Assembly: GCF_000512585.2 (NCBI RefSeq)
Contig: NC_089245.1
Span: 1,612,001-1,676,000 of the forward strand
Source of the DNA: Kwoniella bestiolae CBS 10118
Taxonomy: Eukaryota > Basidiomycota > Tremellomycetes > Tremellales > Cryptococcaceae
Direction: 5' to 3'
Length of the DNA: 64,000 bases
The position numbers were made by a program, and so were the translations under genes. Positions within the stretch are counted from its first letter, which is position 1. Each line of letters opens with the position of its first letter. This document shows, piece by piece, positions 1-11,704 of this stretch. A model generated the notes under the pieces. The model was given only the letters and a program-made list of their open reading frames with translations, searched no databases and was not told the DNA's origin.

Positions 1-3000
1 TATATATCGTAATGAGAGACGACATTAGCCCTGTTACTCGACACAACATGCCCGAACCTTTTGACCTTTAAGGGGAATGGAAATCACTCACACTACCATC
101 TACCAGGCCCCGCATGATCTTCCCAGCAGCTTCATAAGCCAACATAGCATTTGGACTCTACAATCCCACCAAGACCAAGAGTCAGCTCCTCCAGATCTGA
201 ACATCGTAAACACAAGTAGCTTACCCTGTATACTGTGAACCCCACCAACCCAGGTTCAGGATACACAGCAACTTCCGCACCATACGCCAACCCACTTCCC
301 CTAATAGATTTCCAGAGATAACTCTCCATAGCGTTCAACACCGACGCGGCTAATCGCAGAGCTGGTAGATCGGAGTTATCGAATCCTGATGGACCCTTGG
401 CGTAATGCATGGAGTAAGATCCTTCGATAGCGGGCATGGGGACGATGATACACTAGCACAAAAGGAGATATCAGCTTTGACTGGACTTACTAGTCTACCG
501 GATACCACAACTTACCTTCTTTGATGGGTTTTTACCAAGTTCGGAAAGGGTTTGACCAGATGTAGAGATTGGGACGAGTGGTTTGGCCTCCTATAAAACA
601 CTTGAGTTCACCATCCTATGATTCTCGAGATTGATACTCACCTTGATAGGGAGGAAAGATCGCTCTAATACCGATCTTGGTGCATCCAAGCCCAACACGT
701 CACCTCTGACCGACACCCTTATCTTGCTTGGATCAATCACTGCTTGGCCTCTGTCAGCTGCAATGCATAATAGCGTATAGATATTACTCACAGTGATTTC
801 TCAGCTCCTCCAAAGCTTTGATAACAGTCTCCGGTTCTTTCTCAAGCATCTCAGCAGCCTTGGGTATGAACTCCAGCCTCTTCAGCAATTCGCACATCTG
901 AGAAGACGATTTCGTTTCGTCATAAGCCAATCTGTTCGCCCAGGCAACGGCTACTCCGGCACCATCCCTCTTCTCCTGAGGAAGCTCTTGCAAAAGTCTT
1001 GCAACGATTACGGAGAGTCTGCCACGAAAGAATCAGCTCATATGTAGTTATACCCGTGGGACCGCTTGTACATACCGCTCTTTGTCGAAGATGACACCAC
1101 TCATGAGATCTCTTATCCACGTCACAGCCTCTTCATATCGTTTGGTTTCCACCTTGAAACTGATGCAGAGGGTTTCCGCAAATCCCCCTCGGAACTCAAA
1201 GCATGCTTGCTGGTATATCGTCAAGCTGGTGATACATATCTTGATTAGCCCAAGCTCGTGGAAACCACCAGATGCACCATAGACTCACTCATTGAGTTGG
1301 TTCACGACCTCTTCATGGGAGAGTTGTGTGCCATCAGCACGTTTGACTCCGAGGCTGAAGATGGAGCTGATCAAGAGGTTGATATATCTGTGTAGATAAA
1401 TGTCAGCTGCCTCTTCCATCATGGGGCATTTCGGATGACTAACGGAGCGAGATGTGTGGGAAGTCCAAAAGTATCGAACAGAGCAGTCACGATGATGAAG
1501 TTGGACTAAAGTAGATGCGTCAGTCATCAGTCCAATCACAGTGATCACAATGGAAATACAAGCTCACTTTGACATGCGAGAAGTGAACTTGGTAAGGTAA
1601 TTCCACGCCATCTGCATCTACATATCGTTGCACTTCTCCAGAGTCAGCTTTGATGGTCTCCCCTTTTGCGTTGTTGATGGCGGTCTCCACGGGTACCCAA
1701 CTGATACCGGCAGGCTAGAGAGACAGATGTTTTAGCATTCCTCAGTATACACCCTGATCAGAATGTTGACTCACATCGGTAATGGGGAAAGAGGATATCA
1801 TCTCAGGTGGCGGAGGCACATCGCTCTGTTTCTTGGCATCCTCCACCTTTCTTTCTAGTTCCTTGAGTTTCTCCTCGCCCAACTCTGCTTTTCGCTTTTC
1901 CACTCGCTCCTTCTCATCCTTCTCGATCTTCTCTGATAAAGCTGCAGAAGGTTTACCGATAACAGTGATGGATGGAGCTGCGACATACCATCTTTACATG
2001 GTATCAGTCAGCTTGCCAACAGAGCGGGGGTGCCGGGAAGTGAAACTTACTTGTCGAGAAGGGAGATCCAATCTTCCGCTTTCCAAGACTCAAGCACTTC
2101 ATAATCCTTCAAATCGGAGAAAGCGATGGGCAAATCTTTACCATTCTTTTCACCATACAAGAAGTCTGGTGAGTGGCAATCAGCACGTGTTCATTTGATC
2201 TTGAAGTAGGACACGACTCACCTCCAATCACAACTTCCGACAAGACATCAGATGCCCTACTTTCCATATAATCTAGCAACTTCCTCTTATCTCTCCGTAT
2301 AATCCTCCCCATTCTTTCCATATCTACACCCTCTTCTTTCACAATCTTCTCCAATTTAGCTTTCAGACCATCTCCAATACTTTGTAAATGCTTAGCAGGA
2401 ACATCCGCAAGATCAATCTGAAGTTCGTTGTGATTGACCCTATCGGACGACATGAAGCTTATATCCGTACAAAGCGGTTTCGAAATCTCGATAAATTCTT
2501 TTGACAATGGTGAAGTAGCTGTTGAAGTTAGGTAATTACCCAAGAGCTTGAGTGCGGTATTTGTGAAGTAGTCTGTGGGCGATGGGCCAAGATACGTCAA
2601 GATGACTTCTCCAACGGATTCATCCTCCTCCATAAATTCTACTACCTTCGTCACTGATTCTGGTATACTAAGCCTGTGCGATGTGGTGGTTTCTACAAAA
2701 GGTCTTTGCCAGTCTTCTGGCGGTGTGATGGTGGGTTGGTTCTGGCGTTGTTCTATGATTAATGGGTCGACTTGCTCGTTCAAAACTTTGAATAGCTCGG
2801 GGATGGGGACGGCACCGTCGATTACGAGGCAAAGCTATGTTTCTGGGTCAGCTACGTTGCCGCGGGGTATCAATCATGCTGCAGCTTACATTGTAGGGCT
2901 GATAGTATTTTCCGTGGTAATCTCGGACTGCTCATCTCATCAGTTTATGTATGTCGGCTTTATCGTCGGTGGACTCACTTTGCTGGGCGGTCAATACTCG

Positions 3001-3879
3001 TAATTTGTGCAATAGACCACCTGTCTCACTTCTATAAGCTGATGTAGGGGGATACAACGTTCGCTGAATCCTATGCGGGGTGATGAATTAGTACAGATCT
3101 CTATGATGTGGGGATACGGCCATAACTCACTCTAAAGCCATCAAATCGTAAGAGGTATTTTCCCTTCCCTGCATCTCACTGTACACCACACCTGAATCTT
3201 CCCCAGCACCATTGATGTGATACACCTCGGTAACAAAACCTGCATCATCTATGGTCGGATGTAAGATATGATCGACAAAGACAGGTAACATCTTCAAGAA
3301 ACCTTCACTGCCGGCAGTAGCGATCGTATAAGCCGTATGATCATTCGCTGTCCAAGCGTTGGTACCATTACTTCCTGCCCTATTAGCCAAAGAGTCCAAA
3401 ACACCTTTATAAGGGTACTTCTTCGATCCCAAGAATATCAGATGTTCTAGTGTATGAGGTCTACCTGTATCGTCAAATATTTCGGAAGCAATAGCGAAGT
3501 AACCGTTTGTGACTGGTGCTTGATGACTTCCTAACACCACTGTTAAACCGGTTTTCTCACTTCGCCATTTTGATATGGTGATTGGAGCGTATTCGATGGG
3601 GAAGGATTGAAGGAGTTTGAACGAGCCGTAGTCTCTGGCGGGGACTGACGAGTCGGTAGAAGCCATTCTGAATGACTGTCTTGAGGATGAAGGGAGGTTG
3701 GAAAGGATTGATCGAGAAGTATTGATATTGGAACGTGAGGGTCGGATTGAGTGACTGGCTCGAGGGAGTATACAACCTGGCAGTCTGAGTCTGATCATAT
3801 GCCCTTGCCCCTTTGTCGTCAGGATGGATGATCGATACGACGGTTTAGGACATTGAGTGGATGAAGGATGAATGACCAT
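1..3879 (-). CDS. M16-family zinc metalloprotease (Sdd3/YOL098C-like), 3' end beyond window
   Basis: This is an insulinase/pitrilysin-type metallopeptidase split over many short introns and read leftward off the window, so its stop is not seen. The first long exon (3127-3879) carries the inverted zinc motif HTLEH inside GRPHTLEHLIFLGSKKYPYKG, the M16 active-site HxxEH, and a downstream stretch rich in Glu and Asn. The exon at about 2220-2783 is the diverged second half. The segment RGSGLAYGA near 290-310 is the Arg/Tyr-containing C-terminal substrate-clamp motif typical of M16 proteins. The overall pattern resembles the fungal YOL098C/SPAC3H1.02c group, whose substrates are poorly defined. 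The start is ambiguous: the ORF opens at 3879, with a basic Ser/Arg-rich leader before a second Met at 3666 (MASTDSSVPARDYG), just ahead of the conserved domain. It is divergent from RAD4. The family is secure, the subgroup likely. Confidence 0.85.
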
Positions 3880-4200
3880 CTATCTGGTTTGACATTTGAC
3901 AGGAATTCAACCTTTGTCATAACCGCGGGGATTTAGTTACTCTCCCACGGTGATGTACAGTGATGTCCATGTGTGTCCGCCTATTTAACCGATGTTGAAT
4001 GTTGAATACGGAGATGATAGTGTCAACTCCGTGGATGCAGTTGACTGGACTCGTCTCAACCCCTCGATCGTTATTTTGGTAATGACGAAATCGAGAATCC
4101 GAGATGGGATGGAACATTTGTTGACAAGATTCTTATTGATTTCATTGTGAATCCTTCACCTTATCCATTTAACATACACATCACATAGTACAACACACAA
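3880..4200. promoter_or_regulatory. Divergent promoter region, M16 protease / RAD4
   Basis: About 320 bp separate the two divergent start codons. No ORF of note and no clear TATA box is visible. The side next to RAD4 is AT-rich and ends in a CACA-rich leader before its ATG. Confidence 0.5.
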
Positions 4201-7200
4201 ATGAGCGCATCAAGACCAAAGAGCAAGAAGATTATCCCAAGGGCTCAGCCATCAACCCATCCAAAATTTACACCCAAAGCCACCAAAGCTGGCCCCGTAC
4301 ATAAGACTCCACCAAATAGGACGAGGCGGCATGTCCCTCCTTCACCGAGTGCAGAGGTCAGATCATTGATGGAGAAGGGAAAGGGTAAAGGTATGTAGAT
4401 AAATGTCTACTTCAGATGTACGATTGCTGATTATCGTTTCTGTGCTTAGCGAAAGAAACGTCCGCCCCGTTATCTGTCTACTCGGTGTCATCCGAGGACG
4501 AGAACGAAGATGATGATTTCGAGGAAGTACCAATACCTTCCGCAGCTGGACCATCATCGCCTTATCCCGTCACGCCTACCACGAACGGACATATCACTGC
4601 AGGAACCACGCCCGGTACTGCTACCACTGCTCCAAGTATAGATTACGATTTAGAGGGATATGATCGGGATAGTGACGACGAGAGTGGTGAGGGTGAAGAT
4701 GATGGAGTGATTCACCTTGAGATAGGAGGCGAGACGGCCGAGGAGAAAGCAAAGAGAATAGCACTGGCCATGAGAAAGTGAGTTGTTGCACTGCGGCTGC
4801 TGGTTTATAGCTGACCGTTAATGGCAGGAAACCGATGACTTCGAAAGATCGAGCAATACGCTTAGAGATACACAAGATGCATGTAATATCGCTTTTAGCA
4901 AGTGCACAGATCAGGAATAGATGGTGTAATAATACTCTTCTCAAGGTGAGTACGAGATGATAGCTATTTGGACGTTTCAGCTCCCGCTCATTCTCTATAA
5001 TGGTAGGCACGGCTCTTATCCCTGCTTCCTCATCCATTACAAACCGCTTTCAACATCCCTCCATCCCGTTTTCCTGATCGAGCTCAACGATCTCGCCTGT
5101 TCTTTGATGCCCTACAAGACCTGGTCACTTGGTGGTCACAGTCCTTCTTCGACATTTCAGATCCAACGTTGGGCCTACGTACTCGACCATGGGACGAGAT
5201 ACAGGAGATTATAGACCCACTACCGAAGTTGACCAGAGCCGATCTCACACCAGGACACTATTTATCGACCTCGAGAGAAAAGGTCAAAGAACGGGAAGAA
5301 GCTCTGGAAAAGATGTCAATCGGTGCAGGGGCTGAGAAGCTGAGGTCAGTGAATAGTATGATGAAGAAAGCTTTGCAGCAGGAAGGGTCTAGGGATATAT
5401 CTGCCCAGCTATTCGTCGCTTTATCTAGAGCTTGTGGGCTAGGTGCTAGATTGGTGACATCTCTACAGCCTGTACCATGGCGTGCGGAGAAGGTGACGGC
5501 GAAGAAGAAGCCTGTCGGAGCTGGACGGGGTGGACGCTCGATGGCTAGTAGACAGGGTATGGGACCTACCACCGACGAAGATGAGGATGAAGAAGACGAG
5601 TTTGAGGAAGTACCTATACCTGGTGGAGATGAACCGAAAGAAAGGAAGAATAATATCAGAGCGGCTGGTACACGGAGATTACAGGATCCCACCGATTTAT
5701 ACAGGCTAAGACAGCCGAAACCTGCTCCTCAGACTGTCGGAAGACCATCTAAACCAAAAAGCAAGCTTAAGCAGGGTAAGTCACCACAACGAGCGAGCCT
5801 GCGTGATAAAGCTGATAGATCCCTCTCATAGACCTATCTGAACAACCACCTGTGTTCTGGGCAGAAATCTTCAGTCGTTCAGATCAGAGATGGATACCTG
5901 TGGATCCGGTGCAAGGGATTATACGGAAGAAAACGCATTATGAGCCAACATCAGACAGCGGACCTATCAGGATGGTATATGTGGTAGCGTATGAAGAAGG
6001 TCAGTGTTCTTTTGCTGACTTCCGGGATCCTCTCGGCTGACCTTGATGAATAGACGGATTTGCTCGGGATGTCACTCTACGATATACCAAAAACTTTGGT
6101 GCCAAGATTAGCAAACTTCGTGTACCTGCCAGAAAGGATGAACAGGAATGGTGGGAATCAACAATGGGTTTCTTGACTAGGCCTTATCGTTTGGTGAGCT
6201 TTGACGATCGTCCACAAATTATAAACGAAAGCTAATCTGAATCGTAGAACCGAGATGAGCTTGAAGATGCAGAACTGGAGACTAGTCAGATATCAGAGGG
6301 CATGCCAATGCATATGAGCGGATTCAAGGATCATCCTATGTGGGTCTACACTACTCTTCCATGACGGCCAGGGTGCTGATAAAACAACCAGATATGTTCT
6401 CGAGCGTCATCTAAAGCGAGAAGAGATCATCCAACCGAAAACTCAAGTCGGCAAATTCAGGGGAGAAGCAGTATACCGACGAGCGAATGTGGTAGCTTGT
6501 AAGACAGCGGAAACGTGGATGAGGGTTGGCAGAAGGGTGAAAGACAAGCAGGAACCTCTCAAATGGGTGAAGCAGCGTGCGGTCACCCTACAGAAGCGAC
6601 GTGCGCAGGAACTGGCTGTGCAGGAAACGGGAGAAGCTATTCAGCAAGGTCTTTATGCAGAGTATCAGACGGAATTCTACATACCACCGCCTATCAAGGA
6701 CGTGAGTGAACCTCATACAAACTGTTCTAGCGGAGCTTACGTCGAGGTACGTCATAGGGAGTTATACCGCAAAACTCGTTTGGTAATATCGATCTTTATG
6801 CTCCGACCATGTTACCTGCTGGTGCGGTACATCTCCCATGTAAGTGTTTGTCCTTGGATGGTTAGCTGTTATGCATCATTTACTGACTTCGGCTTCAGAC
6901 AAGGGCATTGCAAAGGTCGCTAAGAATCTTGGAATAAGCTATGCTGAGGCATGCGTGAGTGCTATAGAACTGGCATTGGGGGAGAAGTCACTAACATCAT
7001 ACGCGTAGACTGGCTTCGAGTTCAAGAAACAACGTGCTATACCCGTTATCAGTGGTATAGTAGTGGCTAAGGAGAATGAGGAAATGGTCATGGATGTGAG
7101 CTGAGCTGAAACAATGCAAAACTAGCACAAGCTGATGATATATATTAGGCATACGCCGAATCTGCCGCTGCTGCCGAAGAGAAAGAACGGATGAAAAAGG

Positions 7201-8050
7201 AAGAGAAGGCATTGAAGCGATGGGCAAAACTTATCAACGGCTTGAGAGTACGGTTGAGATTACAAGCAGAGTATGGTACGGGTAAACAGGTGAGCTGAAC
7301 CTGTCTTTTGCCGATTGCACGAAAGCTAACATCCTCATATAGCTTGATGAATCATCCGCTCTCAATCCATTGGCCGATCCGTCGACTGGTCCGACGGAAG
7401 CACAATCCAAAACTAAGAAATCCGCTGCTTCGGTCCTCGCTGCTGCGCATCAGCAAGGTACCGCCAGCTGGACCGACAAGGTCAGAGAGAGGTCACCAAG
7501 TCCCAAGAGCGAAAGTGAGGAGGAGATGGAGGCAGTCGAGGTCCAGCCTGTAGCGGAAACCACTCAACCTGCTATCATCCCTGGAGAAGAGGAGGTAATG
7601 GTAGACAAGGACGAAGATGTCAAGCCGATCGCAGTAGAATCCGATTCTGATACCGAAGCTGTGGAGGTACCGCCTTCATCTGGCCGAACCACCCGAATCA
7701 CACTTAGATTGAATGGCAATACTACCAATGCACAACCTGCTAGGCGAGCTTCGGCCAGATCAACGCGAAAGAGAAAAGCGCAAGAATCGGAAGATGGATC
7801 GCAGTTGACCGAAGAAGAGGATGCAGAGGACGCCAAGCCAAAGAGGGCTGCTCGGGGAAAAGGGAGAGCATCTACCACACCCGCGAAGAGGACAAGAAAG
7901 ACGGCGGTTGCACCACCACCTACGGAAGGAGTTACGAGGAGTTTGAGAAGTAGGAAACCTAAATCTGCCGAGCAGGAGCGGGAGGAGGAAGAGAAGAGGA
8001 GAAGAATGAGGGAAGCGCTGGGGGAGGATAGTGAGGTTGATATGGAATAG
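4201..8050 (+). CDS. RAD4: DNA repair protein Rad4/XPC
   Basis: This is the damage-recognition factor of global nucleotide excision repair; with its Rad23-type partner it binds distorted DNA in the nucleus. About twelve exons could be joined in frame: 4201-4390, 4450-4777, 4828-4945, 5007-5775, 5832-5999, 6054-6193, 6248-6339, 6392-6701, 6758-6839, 6899-6954, 7009-7095, 7149-7289 and 7343-8050. The joined frame shows the transglutaminase-fold segment ending in FWAEIFSRSDQRWIPVDPV, then BHD1 (WWESTMGFLTRPYRL, then HPIYVLERHLKREEI), BHD2, and BHD3 (FGNIDLYAPTMLPAGAVHLP, then GISYAEACTGFEFKKQRAIP). The N-terminus has an acidic FEEVPIP motif (4516-4536) and a second copy lies at about 5600. The last exon is an unstructured tail of acidic and Lys/Arg-rich blocks (KRKAQ, KRTRK) that may carry nuclear localisation signals. 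Length and domain order fit the fungal family. The start is the first ATG, in a CACAA leader. Confidence 0.95.
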
Positions 8051-8598
8051 GGTGTTGTATCTGTACTAGAACTGTTGCATGTATAAATCTATACTATGTA
8101 TCGTATGGCCGAGCACGTCTGGCACGAATTGCGTTTTTGCAAGCCTGTAAACTCTTTTTGCTGCTATCAGTTGAGTCAGAGTCACATATCAGCTTGGCAG
8201 TTGAGCCTATGCCAGAACACCTCAACATCATCGTAACGGCAATTCGACACGTTCAGACTGCAATGATGCACGGCAGTGCAGGCGGAAGAAGAAACAAAAA
8301 ACACTGCCAAGTTCATTTTGGTGCAAACAACTCTGTTTTCCGTGTTCATGTGACATTGACTATGGACTTGCAGTCCGCATCTCGGCTGATTTCATATACA
8401 ACACTCGAGACTGACCTAGTAGGTGCTTATAAATTTCATCACGTATTGACATAAGTCTTATGCATGCTTGTTCTGCCAAATTGACTCGATCTTACTGTCA
8501 TAAGATTGGCATACATGGTGGCAAAATGCAAATCGTGCAAGACTTTCTCTTCCCCATACAATACGTACAGCTCCCTTGCGTGTCACATCTAGGGAACA
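8051..8598. other. Intergenic region, RAD4 3' side and A1 3' side
   Basis: Convergent 3' flanks of about 550 bp. ORFs here are short, lack homology to anything nearby and show no intron signals. Nothing else is seen. Confidence 0.5.
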
Positions 8599-9402
8599 TC
8601 AGTTCCACTTGCATTTCGTCACTTCGAAATTTGCGGTTAATTCCTCTTCTTTTACGACAGGTTTCAGCCCAAAAATTTTACCATCTGGTGCAGTAAATCT
8701 GATTTGAACAGTATGGTCGCCAGCTTGATCGTCTATCTTGGTGGTAGAGACCTCGAAGGACTTGGTTGCCCGTGTGATGGTGCGAATACTTGAGAGGCCA
8801 CATTTAGCCTGTCCCGCCCAGGCTTTCCTTTTGTCGTCCAGATAATCACTCGTTCCCTTGAACCTGTTGTTACCTATCGCGTTCTGCAGGTCCGACAACG
8901 AGCCAAACCTCGTATCCGCACTGGAGACGGCAGGTTGAGATTGTGCATCCTCAATTTTACTGCTCATTTGATCTCCCTCTGCGCTGGTCACTTGCTGTTT
9001 CAAGAGCTGGTTGGAGTCGACTGTAAGCTTGCTTCGAATACTCATCTTGACTTTTGCATTTCCCAAAGAACGATTCGCATCGTTTTCATCGTACACCACA
9101 AGACGACAGGAGTTTGGATTTTTCCATACCGACACGATCTGGATGGGCTCTTTCGGATCCTGGGAAGTATTGATGGAGTGTGTTGGTTCACCCCAAAGAC
9201 ACCACATTCCGATGTCCCAGTGCGTAGCCTCTTCAATTTTGGCAAAAGGCTTGGAGGATGGGGGGAAGGGCGATTGAGACAGATACCCCGTCGCGGAGGC
9301 TGAGTTGGGATAGATCTTTTGTAGATTTTGGTAGAATCCATCTTTCATTTCCCTCTTGGCTTTGTCAATCGTACTGCTCAATTTGGATCCCGATGAGGAC
9401 AT
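8599..9402 (-). CDS. Array A member 1, uncharacterised paralogue family
   Basis: I do not recognise this 267-residue single-exon protein. It has no signal peptide or membrane segment. It belongs with the next three minus-strand copies. It shares the middle block, where a hydrophobic strand is followed by a Tyr-Asp-Glu turn (SCRLVVYDENDANRSLGNAKV, aligned with the PVTFY-SDE-IGTG block of A3). It also shares a helical block opening FGSLSDLQNAI and the C-terminal strand TANFEVTKCKW, matching LSVKYSDIVW in A3. It is the most diverged copy: its N-terminal third (SSTIDKAKREMKDGFYQNLQ) differs from the others. An AT-rich TTAAATA lies about 105 bp upstream of the ATG as a possible TATA element. Coding is likely because the frame is open and the block order is kept; function is unknown. 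Confidence 0.7.
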   Translation of the reverse strand: MSSSGSKLSSTIDKAKREMKDGFYQNLQKIYPNSASATGYLSQSPFPPSSKPFAKIEEATHWDIGMWCLWGEPTHSINTSQDPKEPIQIVSVWKNPNSCRLVVYDENDANRSLGNAKVKMSIRSKLTVDSNQLLKQQVTSAEGDQMSSKIEDAQSQPAVSSADTRFGSLSDLQNAIGNNRFKGTSDYLDDKRKAWAGQAKCGLSSIRTITRATKSFEVSTTKIDDQAGDHTVQIRFTAPDGKIFGLKPVVKEEELTANFEVTKCKWN

Positions 9403-9856
9403 GATAATGATGTTGTCTTGAAATGTGATGTCGATGATTAGGGTGGCGATAGTAACTTTGAGGGACTACAACGACGAGGAAAAGGTCGGTGAGTAGATAA
9501 CATGAGCGAGTATTTAACCACAGTATACGGTAGCTTAGCCTTCTTGGGTTTGTGTAGCCTGTCATTTGATCCTTTCTTTGCCCAGGAAAGCTTGCTATGT
9601 TCCCCCTTTTGCCTTCTTCAGTTTCAACCCCTACAGCGGAAGGGAGGATTGGCTTCGCCGCTCAAACCGTACAAAGCTATTGTGAGGGGTGTTCCGAGCT
9701 GTGAGTGGATCTACATACGCTCACTGAAAAGCTGAACAGTGCACTGTGCGTTCATTCATCAGATGCATATGAAGGCTATGGTGACTATCGCGAGGTGTTG
9801 GTTATGAACAAACGCTGTGGCCAACAGAGAGATGTTCTTTGCACACATGTATGAGC
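9403..9856. other. Spacer between A1 promoter and A2 3' end
   Basis: About 450 bp. It contains the A1 upstream region, with TTAAATA (read on the minus strand) near 9508-9516. No further gene was recognised. Confidence 0.5.
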
Positions 9857-10797
9857 CTAGTCTGCTGCAAGGGGCTGAGCTTCCCACTTGAACTCGGAAT
9901 ACACAATGCTCCTTCTGGCATGAGTCTTTGCAAGCACGCTTATATATTCGATTGGTTTTGAATCCCTTTCCTTCAATCTCAACAAGAACGGCTCTGCGGA
10001 CAGAGTATTCTTGTCGATGGAAACAATTGTATTGGAGGTCGGGTCGATTGAATCGGCCGATACGCGTGCACTGTCCTGCTTCAGCCAAGTATCAATTTCC
10101 CACCCAGGACGGCCATTTTTCCCGTACAGATCGGCTACAGCTTCGATACGCGAGATATTCGGCATGAGCTCCTGCCACGTCTCCAGTTGTGTGAGTGTCA
10201 CGTCCTTTCCTTCAAATTGCTCTTGGGTACGGTAAGAGTCGGGTAGGTAAATGAAATCAGGGATTTCGACGTCAATTGCATATTCTGAAGCGAATCTCGC
10301 GACTGCCGTGCCAATCTTGGTGTTGACGCTTTGACCATCCGTATCTGAAATCTGATAGAGGGCGACCGGAACCCCTTGTTCAGGACTGACAGTGTTGGTA
10401 ATCCTGACGCTGTTGCAACCAGTTTTCTCCTTCAAATATTCTCCTTCAGGATACATCCATGCCTTATAGTGGTATTTCGCTTCTCTCAGAGACTTGTCAT
10501 CATTTTGCGAGGCTCTTTGAGGACAGGCATCTGATAAATCGTGACTGAGCTCCAATCTGGGTCAAGGAAAACTGAGTTTGGCTTCTTGAGAAATTTCGCA
10601 TGCAAAGAAACGTCATTGTCCCTGAGTTGCGCGAGCATGTCGAAGGGGACCCCTGAATCATGTATGATCGTCCATTCGCCCTTGTCATAAGTATGCAAAA
10701 TGCTGTGGCAAGCCCCTGGGCCTGAGTGAACCCATTTGTCCTAGTCCGGATCATCTTTTGTACACAACTTCGATTTGGTGAAAAGTCTCGACAGCAT
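9857..10797 (-). pseudogene. Array A member 2, broken copy (in-frame stop plus frameshift)
   Basis: The conceptual gene starts at 10797 (MLSRLFTKSKL) and keeps one frame to about 10510, but an in-frame TAG interrupts it at 10741-10743 (codon 19). Near a run of four T at 10503-10506 the homology to A3 passes into the -1 frame and continues to 9857. In the first part, LAQLRDNDVSLHAKF with DPDWSSVTIYQMP matches LSHLQAAGLSLEAEF with SDWRKIVLQEAP of A3. In the second part, SPEQGVPVALYQISD, TKIGTAVARF and ARRSIVYSEFKWE match the central and C-terminal blocks of A3 and A4. A TATATAT lies about 118 bp upstream at 10914-10921, so the promoter looks kept. A 23 bp GT-AG interval around the TAG exists but is far too short for an intron here. 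Read as a recent pseudogene; the frameshift alone could be a base-call error, the stop less easily. Confidence 0.75.
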
Positions 10798-11570
10798 GAT
10801 GGCAAGTTGAACCAAAATTTGTGACGAGTGGCGAAACAGAAAAAAACAGTTTTATCAGGTTGATGTTGAGAATCATAATTGAAACGCTATTATCCAACCG
10901 AAGCACTCGTGATCATATATACTTTCACTGAGGGACTTCAGTAGTGCATCCTTATCCACCAGTGGTGACGGCTCAAAGGAGCTCTCAGGGATGACGCACT
11001 CTTTGGGCCTTCCCTCGAGGAGCTTGTCAGGCAAAGGATCTTGACAGGCAGAAGTTTCAGATACACCATGCCATCATTTGGAGAGGCTTGGGTCATGTCA
11101 CATTGTACACCATGGGAGTATCAAGGTCACTTCCACTTAAGTGGTCAGCGTAGCTGAAGGTATAGAATCGAATCATGGTTACAGATACAGATACCTAGTC
11201 GTCAGAATTGGTCCATCCTAACAACCTTCTCCTCCGCTTGTAGGGATACTATACCGGACGATGAATAGCCTCTCCATATATTTCGCTACTGATCATTGCG
11301 AATCTTGGAAACCCTCTCTTAACTCCACTTTCCGTTATAAACATCTGCACTGCCGATCCGTTGGGCCTTCTACAGAATCGAATTTTGCCCTCTCAGACAT
11401 CATCCAGCTCTCGGGTACAGAGTCTTCGTCCAAAGCATACCCGCTGGATGCTAAAAGGCAATCATGATACGTGCTCAACACCTGGACATTCAGAAGGATG
11501 CGATTTACAACGGTTCATCTACCCCATTTGGAGTGAGACACGCACATCATAGAGGTGAATAACACAAACA
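10798..11570. other. Intergenic region upstream of A2
   Basis: About 770 bp with the A2 TATA-like element (10914-10921). Only short ORFs without any resemblance to the array families are present. I see no gene. Confidence 0.5.
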
Positions 11571-11704
11571 CTAGGGGTAGTCAATAACCCACTTGAAATA
11601 TTTACAAGTCGCGTTTGAAAGTGATTTTTGCACTTACAAAAACGACTTGAAATTAATTACAAACGGATAAACTCCTAATTGACTACCCCTATTGACTACC
11701 CCTA
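11571..11704. mobile_element. MITE-like fold-back element with 14 bp terminal inverted repeats
   Basis: The left end TAGGGGTAGTCAAT (11572-11585) is the exact inverse of ATTGACTACCCCTA at 11691-11704. The 13 bp unit ATTGACTACCCCT is tandemly repeated at 11678-11690 and 11691-11703. Inside, CAAGTCG (11605-11611) pairs with CGACTTG (11643-11649), enclosing GTG/CAC and T/A-rich partners, so the core folds into a hairpin. ACTTGAAAT also occurs directly repeated (11591-11599 and 11645-11653). There is no coding capacity. Length near 134 bp, AT-richness and terminal inverted repeats fit a non-autonomous miniature DNA transposon. A clean target-site duplication could not be assigned. It ends right at the stop codon of A3. 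Confidence 0.6.

Noticed and set aside
5258..5692. Minus-strand 144-codon ORF inside RAD4
   Set aside because: Antisense to a conserved RAD4 exon; the Ser run mirrors an Asp/Glu run.
10721..10743. 23 bp GT-AG interval in A2 as an intron removing the TAG
   Set aside because: Far shorter than any intron in this window and without a branch site.
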